64,000 nt of DNA from Spirochaetaceae bacterium (GTDB taxonomy: Bacteria > Spirochaetota > Spirochaetia > Treponematales > Treponemataceae): the NCBI GenBank assembly GCA_017416145.1, contig JAFQDD010000016.1, positions 158,464 through 222,463 of the forward strand. The letters are read 5' to 3'. Within the stretch, counting starts at the first letter, position 1, and every line of letters begins with the position of its first letter. The notes beneath the pieces were generated by a model. The model searched no databases. It saw only the letters and a list, made by a program, of their open reading frames with translations, and was not told the origin of the DNA. Made by a program: the position numbers and the translations under genes. Shown here one piece after another: positions 49,942-58,170 of the stretch.

Positions 49942-52389
49942 ATGAAATTTGATGCAGAAGCATTTAAAGCAAGTCTTTCTGCCCGTCTAAAAAGACAATA
50001 CGGAAAGGAAATCTCCCAAGCTACTAAACATGACCTTTTTGATGCAGTAGCTGCATCTGCTATGGAAATTATTACAGAAAATTGGATGAAAACACGTAAT
50101 GCCAACTATAAAAAACAAGGCAAACGTATGTATTATCTTTCTGCAGAATTTTTGATGGGTCGTGCATTAAGTAACAACTTAATCAACACAGGAATTATGG
50201 AAGGTGTAAAAGATGTTCTAAAAGATTTAGGCATTGATTACAATATGGTAGAAGAACAAGAACCAGACGCAGGTCTTGGAAACGGTGGTCTTGGTCGTCT
50301 AGCTGCTTGTTTTCTAGATTCACTTGCAACATTGGATTATCCAGGACACGGATACGGAATTCGCTATCAATACGGAATGTTTGAACAACGCATCGAAAAT
50401 GGCTGTCAAGTTGAATATCCTGATAACTGGCTAAAACACAGAGATCCATGGGAAATCAAACGCTCAGACTTAGCTGTAACAGTAAAATTCGGTGGAAATG
50501 TTGCTTGTCGCAAAGATGCAAAAGGTAACGATCAATTCTACGTAGAAAATGCTGAAGAAATCCTTGCAACTCCATACGATATGCCAATCGTTGGATATGA
50601 TACAAAAACTGTAAACACATTACGTTTATGGCAAGCTTCAAGCACAAACGGCTTTGACTTACAACTTTTCAACAACATGGAATATATCCGTGCTGTTGAA
50701 CGCCAAAACTCAGCAGAAAATGTTAGCCGCGTACTTTATCCAAATGACTCAGGTCCATCTGGAAAAGCTCTTCGTCTAAAACAACAATACTTCTTCTCAT
50801 CTGCAAGTTTACAAGATTTAGTAAATCACTTTATCAGCGACCACGGAACAGATTTCCAAAAATTCCCAGATTATCAAGTTATCCAATTAAACGATACTCA
50901 CCCAGTTGTAGCAATTCCAGAACTAATGAGAATCCTTATGGACGAACATGGTCTTGGTTGGGATGAATCTTGGAACATTGTAAAACGCACATTTGCTTAT
51001 ACAAACCACACAATTCTTGCAGAAGCTCTAGAAAAATGGCCAATTGATATTTTCCAAAATCTTCTTCCACGTATTTATCAAATCGTAGAAGAAATCAATC
51101 GTCGTTTCACAATCGAACTTCGAGAAAAATATCCAGAAGATTATCTAAAACAAAACAGAATGTCTATCATCCAAAACGGTATGATTCATATGGCTTGGCT
51201 TGCAATCCACGGATGTTTCAGTGTAAACGGTGTAGCAGCTCTTCACACAGAACTTCTAAAAACTCAAGAATTAGCTGACTGGTACGGATTGTATCCAGAA
51301 AAGTTTAACAACAAAACAAACGGTATTACACAACGCCGCTGGTTGTTAAGTGCAAACCCACGTCTTGCCAAGTTCATCACAGATAGAATTGGTCACGGTT
51401 GGGAAAAAGACTTATCAAAACTAAGAGAACTTGAAAAATTTGTTGATGATGAAAAATCACTAAACGAACTTCTTGATATTAAAATGGCTAACAAAGAAGA
51501 CTTAGCTAAATATCTAAAAGAAACACAAAACGAGTTCTTAGATCCAGCATCAATTTTTGACGTACAAATCAAACGTCTACACGAATACAAACGACAATTA
51601 CTAAACGTACTTCACATTATGTATTTGTACAATCGTTTACTAAACGAACCAGACTTCAATCCACCAGCAAGAACATTTATCTTTGGTGCAAAAGCTGCTT
51701 CTGGTTATCGCCGTGCAAAATCAATTATCAAATTGATTAACTGTGTTGCAGAAAGAGTAAACAATGATAGACGTGTACGGGGCAAACTAAGAGTTGTATT
51801 CGTAGAAAATTACCGTGTATCAGTGGCAGAAAAACTTTTCCCAGCTTCAGATGTTTCTGAACAAATCTCTACAGCTGGAAAAGAAGCTTCTGGAACAGGT
51901 AATATGAAGTTTATGGTAAACGGTGCTTTGACACTAGGTACTTTAGACGGTGCAAATATCGAAATTGTGGAAGAAGCTGGAAGCGAAAACGCATTTATTT
52001 TCGGGCTAAAATCAGATGAAATCATTAAAATTGAAGCTGAACACAGTTACAATCCACAAAAATATCTTGAAAGAAATCCAGAACTTGCAAAAGTTATGAA
52101 TCAATTGATTGACGGAACATACAACCAAGATACTCAACTTTTCAAAGAATTATACGATTCTTTAATTTACGGAATCGAAGGAAACCGCCCAGATGTTTAT
52201 TACGTTCTTGCTGATTTTGATTCTTATGTAAAAGCACAAGAAGCAGTTGCAGCAGCATACCAAGACAAAATGGGTTGGGCTAAAAAAGCTCTTCTAAATA
52301 TCGCTAGAAGTGGAAAATTCTCCTCTGACCGTACAATCGAAGATTACGTAAAAGATATTTGGAAGCTTAAAAAGGTTAAAATTGACTAA
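49942..52389 (+). CDS. glgP: GlgP, glycogen/alpha-glucan phosphorylase
   Basis: The 815-residue enzyme releases glucose 1-phosphate from glycogen using phosphate. Blocks include YYLSAEFLMGRALSNNL, PDAGLGNGGLGRLAACFLDS, NDTHPVVAIPELMR, FDVQIKRLHEYKRQLLN and the PLP-lysine site GTGNMKFMVNGALTLGTLD. The ATG at 49942 has a consensus AGGAGG; the frame is open 25 codons further but without a site. No glgC or glgA lies in the window. C-rich codon use (CCA, ATC, AAC) suggests high expression. Confidence 0.96.
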   Translation: MKFDAEAFKASLSARLKRQYGKEISQATKHDLFDAVAASAMEIITENWMKTRNANYKKQGKRMYYLSAEFLMGRALSNNLINTGIMEGVKDVLKDLGIDYNMVEEQEPDAGLGNGGLGRLAACFLDSLATLDYPGHGYGIRYQYGMFEQRIENGCQVEYPDNWLKHRDPWEIKRSDLAVTVKFGGNVACRKDAKGNDQFYVENAEEILATPYDMPIVGYDTKTVNTLRLWQASSTNGFDLQLFNNMEYIRAVERQNSAENVSRVLYPNDSGPSGKALRLKQQYFFSSASLQDLVNHFISDHGTDFQKFPDYQVIQLNDTHPVVAIPELMRILMDEHGLGWDESWNIVKRTFAYTNHTILAEALEKWPIDIFQNLLPRIYQIVEEINRRFTIELREKYPEDYLKQNRMSIIQNGMIHMAWLAIHGCFSVNGVAALHTELLKTQELADWYGLYPEKFNNKTNGITQRRWLLSANPRLAKFITDRIGHGWEKDLSKLRELEKFVDDEKSLNELLDIKMANKEDLAKYLKETQNEFLDPASIFDVQIKRLHEYKRQLLNVLHIMYLYNRLLNEPDFNPPARTFIFGAKAASGYRRAKSIIKLINCVAERVNNDRRVRGKLRVVFVENYRVSVAEKLFPASDVSEQISTAGKEASGTGNMKFMVNGALTLGTLDGANIEIVEEAGSENAFIFGLKSDEIIKIEAEHSYNPQKYLERNPELAKVMNQLIDGTYNQDTQLFKELYDSLIYGIEGNRPDVYYVLADFDSYVKAQEAVAAAYQDKMGWAKKALLNIARSGKFSSDRTIEDYVKDIWKLKKVKID

Positions 52390-52411
52390 TTTTTAGTTAG
52401 TAAAGTCTTTG

Positions 52412-52443
52412 AAGCTCGGTGATTTTCGCCGAGCTTTTTTTTT
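52412..52443 (+). terminator. glgP terminator
   Basis: AAGCTCGG pairs with CCGAGCTT across a 9-nt loop, followed by eight or more T. Confidence 0.88.
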
Positions 52444-52565
52444 AATACTTAAAGCATTTTTTTAACACAAGATTTTTAGATAGATTGACTATAAAATCCA
52501 TAACCATTAAAATATTATCACATTTTATTAAACAAAAGTTAAAGTTTTAGAAATTAGGAGTTACT

Positions 52566-53402
52566 ATGGCACACTGTATCGTTCCAGAAGCAGAAGAAAT
52601 ATTAGATAAAGAATTTCCAGTTTTAAATGCTGGTTTTGTTCGACTTGTTGATTATATGGGTGGAGATTCCAGAATCGTTCAGTCAGCTCGTGTTTCTTAC
52701 GGCGATGGCACAAAAACAGTTCGTGAAGACGGAGCTTTAATCGATTATCTTTTACGACATCAACATACAAGTCCTTTTGAACAAGTTGTTTTAACTTTCC
52801 ACGTAAAAATGCCAATTTTCGTTGCTCGTCAATGGATTCGTCACAGAACAGCAAGAGTAAACGAAATTTCAGGTCGCTATTCTGTAATGCGAGACGAATT
52901 TTATATCCCAGCTGATATGGACGTAGCAAAGCAAAGCACAGACAACAAACAAGGCCGCAGCACAGAACCTGTAACTCACGCTTATGCAGCTTCTGTTCAA
53001 GAAAGACTACAAAATGGCCAACAGCGAATTTACGAAGAATACAAAGAACTAGTTGATGAAGGACTTGCTCGGGAATTAGCACGGGTAAATCTTCCTCTTT
53101 CAATGTATACAGAAATGTATTGGGAAATTGACTTACACAATCTTTTACACTTCTTGAAACTTCGCCTAGACAGTCACGCTCAAAAAGAAATCCGTGATTA
53201 CGCTAACGTAATTCTTGAAATCACAAGAAAAGTTGCTCCAATGGCTGTAAGTTCTTTTGAAAATCACCAACAAAATGGTGTAAATTTCTCTGGTGAAGAA
53301 ATGGCTGATTTACGAGCCATGCTAGAAGGAAAAGAACCAAGTTTAACAGGGAAAAAACTTGATCGCCTAAAAGAAAAAATCGCAACTGGAAAACAACTTT
53401 AA
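52566..53402 (+). CDS. thyX: ThyX, FAD-dependent thymidylate synthase
   Basis: The 278-residue enzyme methylates dUMP with methylene-tetrahydrofolate and FAD. The ThyX motif RHRx7S is present as Arg92-His93-Arg94 to Ser102 in IRHRTARVNEISGRYS. QHTSPFEQVVLTFHVK and LPLSMYTEMYWEIDLHNLLHFL follow the family. An AGGAG site precedes the ATG. Monocistronic, with its own terminator. Confidence 0.95.
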   Translation: MAHCIVPEAEEILDKEFPVLNAGFVRLVDYMGGDSRIVQSARVSYGDGTKTVREDGALIDYLLRHQHTSPFEQVVLTFHVKMPIFVARQWIRHRTARVNEISGRYSVMRDEFYIPADMDVAKQSTDNKQGRSTEPVTHAYAASVQERLQNGQQRIYEEYKELVDEGLARELARVNLPLSMYTEMYWEIDLHNLLHFLKLRLDSHAQKEIRDYANVILEITRKVAPMAVSSFENHQQNGVNFSGEEMADLRAMLEGKEPSLTGKKLDRLKEKIATGKQL

Positions 53403-53422
53403 TTTCCAGTTTTAATTCAAAA

Positions 53423-53470
53423 AAAGCCCTGATAAAGATTTTTTAGAATCTAACATCAGGGCTTTATTTT
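53423..53470 (+). terminator. thyX terminator
   Basis: AAAGCCCTGAT pairs with ATCAGGGCTTT, an 11-bp stem with a 21-nt loop, followed by a T-rich tail; the A-run on the other side makes it symmetrical. Confidence 0.88.
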
Positions 53471-53471
53471 C

Positions 53472-53585
53472 GGTTTCACAATATTTGGTGAACCCAAAAT
53501 AAAGGTGGTCAAAGGCTTGACCGTATCGCCATTGACCACCAGATTAGGATTACTTTTGGCTCTCGTAAAATCCTTTTTTTTAACT
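53472..53585 (+). ncRNA. candidate structured RNA after thyX
   Basis: Three hairpins follow in sequence: GGTTTCAC/GTGAACC (53472-53494), GGTGGTCAA/TTGACCACC with inner GGCTTGACC (53504-53540), and AGGATT/AATCCT followed by a run of eight T (about 53545-53585), a terminator on the plus strand. No reading frame or downstream gene explains the structure. The middle stem is the REP-like palindrome also seen at 12470-12510, so part may simply be a repeat. Confidence 0.4.
53503..53540 (+). repeat. REP-like palindrome, copy 2
   Basis: AGGTGGTCAAAGGCTTGACC continues to TTGACCACC. It aligns with the minus strand of 12470-12510 over about 40 bp with few differences, including the inner GGCTTGA block. 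Confidence 0.65.
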
Positions 53586-53623
53586 AATTATTTTTAACTG
53601 AACTAAATATACTAACATTTTTA

Positions 53624-54370
53624 CTAAATGTTTACTTTTTTTTCATACAAAACACAGGTTATTGCATAGAATATTCCACCAACCACTGTAAAAATTCCCA
53701 ATGGAATCCAAACATCCAAAATATCATTTAGAAGTTCAAAGTTGATAACATCCAAAAAAGCTCCAATAGTTCGCATTGTTGCATAGAAAAGCAAGTAAAT
53801 CATCAATCCAATAATAAACTTACTGAAACGACCTTTCCGCCCAAAAGTTGCAAAAAGTGTTAATGCAAGATTTATAATACTTTGTAAAATCACAAATCCC
53901 AAAACTACAGCACAACACAAAGTTAATATTTCGGGTACAATATCAGCAAAATCAAAGTTTATATGAATATTGTTAGACGAAACTTCACATAAAGCACAAA
54001 TTGCCATAAAAATCACGAATAAAATGGCGTAGAAAACAAATTCTAGCAATCCAATTAACATTTTTCCGCCGATTAAAGACCAAGAATTAACTGGAATAGT
54101 TTTCATCAAAGTACCTGTATCTTTGAATAAAATGTCATTCATAGAACCAGCACCCTTTATCAAAGCAATAAAAAATGCACCAAAGGTTCCAATTGAAAAT
54201 GAAAAGCCAAACCACATAGCAAATGTGTCGTCTAGAGTTTCAGAATCACTAAAAACATTGTTTACCCCGTACAAGATTCCACATCCGACATACAAAACAA
54301 CAATAAAAATGCTCATAATTAGCATATTTTTCTTATGAATAAAAAACTCTTGTTTTAATACAGATAACAT
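53624..54370 (-). CDS. ABC transporter permease (ABC-2 type)
   Basis: The 248-residue membrane protein has about six helices. It begins MLSVLKQEFFIHKKNMLI and has the ABC-2 layout, with a soluble loop carrying FKDTGTLMKTIPVNSWSLIGGK after helix 2. It forms the membrane part of an exporter with the ATPase upstream. The substrate is unknown; YtrA-type operons in firmicutes respond to cell-wall antibiotics. It is the third gene of the operon. Confidence 0.82.
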   Translation of the reverse strand: MLSVLKQEFFIHKKNMLIMSIFIVVLYVGCGILYGVNNVFSDSETLDDTFAMWFGFSFSIGTFGAFFIALIKGAGSMNDILFKDTGTLMKTIPVNSWSLIGGKMLIGLLEFVFYAILFVIFMAICALCEVSSNNIHINFDFADIVPEILTLCCAVVLGFVILQSIINLALTLFATFGRKGRFSKFIIGLMIYLLFYATMRTIGAFLDVINFELLNDILDVWIPLGIFTVVGGIFYAITCVLYEKKVNI

Positions 54371-54408
54371 AAATTTTTCTCCTTATATTTTTTAGAATTA
54401 ATACAAAC

Positions 54409-55110
54409 CTACTCATCTTGGAAAGTTTCGATATATAGCTGGTCGATAGAAAGCCCTTTTTCCACACGCAAATCTTCTGCACTGCCGCTTAAAATCACTT
54501 TTCCTTTTCCGATAAAGCAAACATCATCAAAAATCCGCTCAACATCATTTACCAAGTGGGTACTAATAATAATTGAAGAATCTTCATTGTAAGTTTTGAT
54601 AATAGTAGAAATTATTCTATCTCTTGCAACTGGGTCAACGCCTCCAAGTGGTTCATCTAGAACAAATAATTTTGCATTTCTTGAAAAAGCTAAAGTAAGA
54701 TTTAGTTTTTCTATCATACCTTTTGACATAGCAGAAACTTTTTCGTTTTTGTCTAGTTTCATAAAATCAAGCATATCCAAAGCTTTTTTCATATCAAAAT
54801 CATCATAGTAGTTTTGGAAAAAGTTTAGTGCATCAATTGATTTCATAAAAGGGTACAAAACATTTTTGTCTGGTAAAAATGAAACTAGTTTTTTTGTTTC
54901 TAACCCAATATCATATCCGCAAACTTGAACAGAACCAGAATTTACATGTTGTAAACCTGCAATAATTTTAAGCAAAGTTGTTTTTCCACTTCCGTTTGGT
55001 CCCATTAGTCCTAGAATACGTCCCTTTTCCAAAGTGAGATTCACATTTTCTAATGCAGTTTTTGTAAAATACTTTTTGTTTAGATTTTTGATTTCTAAAA
55101 TTTTTTCCAT
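54409..55110 (-). CDS. ABC transporter ATP-binding protein
   Basis: The 233-residue ATPase has Walker A GPNGSGKTTLL, signature VSAMSKGMIEKLNL (a degenerate LSGGQ, common in YtrB-like proteins), Walker B LFVLDEPLGGVD and the switch His in ISTHLVNDV. It pairs with the permease downstream. It starts 2 nt after the regulator stop, so it is tightly coupled. Confidence 0.92.
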   Translation of the reverse strand: MEKILEIKNLNKKYFTKTALENVNLTLEKGRILGLMGPNGSGKTTLLKIIAGLQHVNSGSVQVCGYDIGLETKKLVSFLPDKNVLYPFMKSIDALNFFQNYYDDFDMKKALDMLDFMKLDKNEKVSAMSKGMIEKLNLTLAFSRNAKLFVLDEPLGGVDPVARDRIISTIIKTYNEDSSIIISTHLVNDVERIFDDVCFIGKGKVILSGSAEDLRVEKGLSIDQLYIETFQDE

Positions 55111-55111
55111 C

Positions 55112-55474
55112 TTAGTTCTCTCCTATTGCTTCTTTTACCAAAGTGATGATTTCATTATTTGAAACCCCAGCATCGTGCATTTTTTTTAAAAACTCTTCTA
55201 CAAAAGTTTTTCCGATTGTGTTTTTCATTTCTGAAACACTATTTTTATCATTTTCTACTACAAAAGTTCCCATACCTCGTCTTGTCTCCGTAACGCCTTC
55301 TCTTTCTAGCTCTTGGTAAGCCCGAACAATAGTATTTGGATTTACCTTTAATTCGTCTGCCAATTCTCTAACAGATGGCAACTTACTTCCAGGACTTAAA
55401 ATTCCTGTTCCTATTCGCCGTTTTATTTCAAACATAATTTGAATATAAATCGGCGTGTTTTTATCAAACTCCAT
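55112..55474 (-). CDS. GntR-family (YtrA-type) transcriptional regulator
   Basis: The 120-residue protein has the GntR winged helix: IYIQIMFEIKRRIGTGIL, SKLPSVRELADELKVNPNTI, RAYQELEREGV and a GTFV wing. The tail is short, without an effector domain, as in YtrA. It should repress its own operon through the inverted repeat that surrounds the -10 box (55510-55539). Confidence 0.92.
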   Translation of the reverse strand: MEFDKNTPIYIQIMFEIKRRIGTGILSPGSKLPSVRELADELKVNPNTIVRAYQELEREGVTETRRGMGTFVVENDKNSVSEMKNTIGKTFVEEFLKKMHDAGVSNNEIITLVKEAIGEN

Positions 55475-55509
55475 TTGACCTCCAAATATTTATAAATCTG
55501 TTTTACTTC

Positions 55510-55555
55510 ACTAGTGTTATAGTTAGATAGTACACTAGTTTAATATCAATGTCAA
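55510..55555 (-). promoter_or_regulatory. promoter and inverted-repeat operator of the GntR-ABC operon
   Basis: Minus strand TTGACA (55550-55555), 17 nt, TACTAT (55527-55532). ACTAGTGT (55510-55517) and ACACTAGT (55532-55539) form an exact 8-bp inverted repeat spaced by 14 nt around the -10 box, as expected for a YtrA-type autorepressor. Confidence 0.72.
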
Positions 55556-55599
55556 GCATTTTTAAAAATTTTTTTATTTTTTTTGATTTTTTATCAGAA

Positions 55600-55650
55600 A
55601 AACAAAAAAAAGGACTTTTTGCTCTAGAAAAATCTAAAACAAAAAGTCCT
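55600..55650 (-). terminator. htpG terminator
   Basis: On the minus strand AGGACTTTTT and AAAAAGTCCT pair around a 20-nt loop, followed by nine or more T. Confidence 0.88.
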
Positions 55651-55691
55651 AAAATTTTTGGAAAATCTTTGCTTACACTTTTTTTAATGAA

Positions 55692-57683
55692 CTATTTTGT
55701 CAACAAACGATTCATCCGTTTAACAAAGTCAGCTGGATCTGCAATTTCGCCACCGCCAACTAATAAAGCCTGGTCAAGCAACACGTTTGCCACATCTTCA
55801 ATGTAGGCTGCATCATCTGTGTCTTTCACCTTGCCAACCAAAGCATGGTCACCATTTACTTCTAGAATTGGCTTAACTCCGCCACCAAAAGTAGGTTGCC
55901 CCATTGCTTTCATCATTCTTTCCATTTGTAGAGAAGGATCATTTTCATCTACAACTATACATGAAGGAGATTCAGACAATCGTTTAGATAGCACAACGTC
56001 TTTTACTTTGTCTCCCAAGGCATTTTTAATTTTTTCAACAACTGGCTTAAACTCTTTTTCTTTCTTTTCAGCTTCTTTTTTGTCGATGCCAAGCTCTTCA
56101 TCACTTCCAGCACGGTTTACAGCTTTTAGCTCAAAATCCTTGTATTTTCCGTAGCCAGGAATTACGATGTCATCAATTTCATCTGCCATAATCAACACTT
56201 CAAAGCCCTTGTTTTTGTAGGCTTCCAAAAGTGGTGAGTTCCGTAGATTTTGCTCATCATTTCCTGTGATGTAATAAATTGCTTTTTGTTCTGGCTTCAT
56301 TCTTTGAACGTAGTCTGCAAAACTTGTCCAGTTGTTTTCCCCAGTTCCCTCTGGAGCTGTACTTTTAAATCTGATGATTTCAGCAATTTCGTCCCGATTT
56401 GCAAAATCAGAATACAAACCTTCCTTCATAGGACGATTGTAGTTTTCTACAAATTTTTGCCAGTTTTCTACAGCTTTTTTATTTTCTTCGCTCATTTCAA
56501 CACCTTCTCCGGCGTCTTTTTGAGCTTTGATTGCTTTTTCAGCCTTTTCTGCCATTTTTTTGAATTCAGACAAAAGTTTTTTTACAGAAGATGATTTAAT
56601 ATTTGTAAGAATTCTGTTTTGTTGTAAGATTTCCCGGCTTACGTTTAGTGGTAAATCTTCAGAATCAATAATACCACGAACAAAACGCAAATATGCAGGG
56701 AGAAGTTCTCGCTCATCATCAGTGATGAAAACTCGTTTTACGTAAAGCTTTACGCCACTTTTGTAATCAGCTTGGTACATATCAAATGGAGCACGTTCTG
56801 GAACGTAGAATAATGTTGTGTATTCTTGTGTGCCTTCTGCGTGAGTGTGAACGTACATAAGTGGGTCAGAAGAATCGTGGGAAAGTGTTTTGTAAAAGTC
56901 TTTGTAATCTTCTGGTTTTAGTTCTGATTTTGAGCGTTTCCACAAAGCACTTGCAGAGTTGATTTTTTCAACTTTTGATTCAGAGCCAGTTTCCTTGCCC
57001 TTGTCATCATAGGATTTTTGTTCATAATGCAAATAAATTGGAAATGCAATGTGATCAGAATATCTTTTGATAAGTTCTTCTAACTTCCAACGAGAAGCGT
57101 ATTCAGCATCTTCATCGTTTAAGTACATAACGATAGCAGAACCATGTTTGTCTTCTGAATCAAATCCGTAAGCCTTTGCTTCAGCAGAATCTAAAGAAAG
57201 TTCATCTACATCGTAAGAAGAAGTTCCTTCGCTAGACCATTTGTATAAAGCTTTTTCTCCAGCCTTGCGAGTGATAACATCAATCTTTTTTGCAGCCATA
57301 AATGCAGAATAGAATCCAACACCAAATTGACCAATTAGGCTAGAATCTTTTTTTGCCTCAGTTTCTAGTTTTTCCAAGAAAGCCTTTGTACCAGAACGAG
57401 CAATAGTTCCCAAATTGTTATCCAAATCTTCGGCATTCATACCAATACCAGAATCTTGGATAGTAAGAGTTTTTGCTTTTTCGTCAAATAGGATATCAAT
57501 TCGTGGCTCAAAACTTACAGACTTGTAGTTTTCGTCAGAAACAGTTAGATATTTTAGTTTGTCCAAAGCGTCAGAAGCGTTTGAAACAATTTCTCTAACA
57601 AAAATGTCCTTGTTTGAATAAAGTGAGTGAATAATTAATTTTAGAAGTTCCGAAACCTCTGTTTGAAATTGATGTGTAGCCAT
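55692..57683 (-). CDS. htpG: HtpG, Hsp90-family chaperone
   Basis: The 663-residue chaperone has the GHKL ATPase domain (FVREIVSNASDALDKLKYL, DSGIGMNAEDL, LIGQFGVGFYSAFM), a middle domain with KLYVKRVFITDD and SREILQQNR, and the C-terminal dimerisation domain. Length is near the usual 620-640, with a somewhat longer charged insert. An AAGG site precedes the ATG. Its 5' side opens onto repeat copy D. Confidence 0.95.
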   Translation of the reverse strand: MATHQFQTEVSELLKLIIHSLYSNKDIFVREIVSNASDALDKLKYLTVSDENYKSVSFEPRIDILFDEKAKTLTIQDSGIGMNAEDLDNNLGTIARSGTKAFLEKLETEAKKDSSLIGQFGVGFYSAFMAAKKIDVITRKAGEKALYKWSSEGTSSYDVDELSLDSAEAKAYGFDSEDKHGSAIVMYLNDEDAEYASRWKLEELIKRYSDHIAFPIYLHYEQKSYDDKGKETGSESKVEKINSASALWKRSKSELKPEDYKDFYKTLSHDSSDPLMYVHTHAEGTQEYTTLFYVPERAPFDMYQADYKSGVKLYVKRVFITDDERELLPAYLRFVRGIIDSEDLPLNVSREILQQNRILTNIKSSSVKKLLSEFKKMAEKAEKAIKAQKDAGEGVEMSEENKKAVENWQKFVENYNRPMKEGLYSDFANRDEIAEIIRFKSTAPEGTGENNWTSFADYVQRMKPEQKAIYYITGNDEQNLRNSPLLEAYKNKGFEVLIMADEIDDIVIPGYGKYKDFELKAVNRAGSDEELGIDKKEAEKKEKEFKPVVEKIKNALGDKVKDVVLSKRLSESPSCIVVDENDPSLQMERMMKAMGQPTFGGGVKPILEVNGDHALVGKVKDTDDAAYIEDVANVLLDQALLVGGGEIADPADFVKRMNRLLTK

Positions 57684-57776
57684 TTTGCCTTACCCTTATT
57701 TCTTATAATTGTAAAAAATGATAATGATTTAAAGATAATAAAGTTTTTGCAAAATGGCAATTGTTTTGAAGATATT

Positions 57777-57990
57777 TGTCAAACATTTTCAAAAATGTTA
57801 TAAAATAGTTAGGAATCAGCTTTGAAAAGTTGGTAAACTATTTGGGGGAAGGAAAACCGAACTTTTTCGATGCGTAGTTTTTCCTTCCCCCAAACCCCCA
57901 ACCTTTCCTGGCAACGACCAAAGGGGATTCCCCTTTGGAAACCCCAAAACTTATGTTTTCTTTTTATTTTTTATTTTTTTTACTAGTGGT
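57777..57990 (+). repeat. multi-hairpin dispersed repeat, family 1, copy D
   Basis: It begins TGTCAAACATTTTC and the same 38 bases as copy C, lacks the CCCAA/TTGGG hairpin by a short deletion, then has CAGCTTTGAAAAGTTGGTAAA and stem GGGGGAAGGAAAA/TTTTTCCTTCCCCC with a TTTTTCGA loop. ACGACCAAAGGGG-CCCCTTTGG and AACCCCAAAAC follow. It lies between htpG and aroA. Its right arm is different from copies A and C apart from ACTAGTG. Confidence 0.85.
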
Positions 57991-58044
57991 TGTTATCTCT
58001 TTTGGCTATTTAGCTATCTATACAAGAGGGACGATTACAGCTAA

Positions 58045-58170
58045 GTTAGAATTTTCGCTAGAAAATTCTCGTGTACAAGGTCGGCCACGGATGGCCGATT
58101 ATAGCAAAGTTAGAATTTTCGCCAGAAAATTCTAACAGGGATAAAAATTACAGGACGTAATTTTTATCCC
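58045..58170 (+). repeat. cluster of four perfect hairpins running into aroA
   Basis: AGAATTTTC-GCTA-GAAAATTCT (58048-58069), TCGGCC-6 nt-GGCCGA (58081-58098), GTTAGAATTTTC-GCCA-GAAAATTCTAAC (58109-58136), and GGGATAAAAATTAC-5 nt-GTAATTTTTATCCC (58138-58170). The first and third share sequence and lie 64 bp apart. The fourth is inside the aroA coding end. Confidence 0.85.

Noticed and set aside
57935..58135. 66-residue plus-strand frame through copy D and the hairpin cluster
   Set aside because: It has no proper start or ribosome site and consists mostly of repeat and palindrome sequence.
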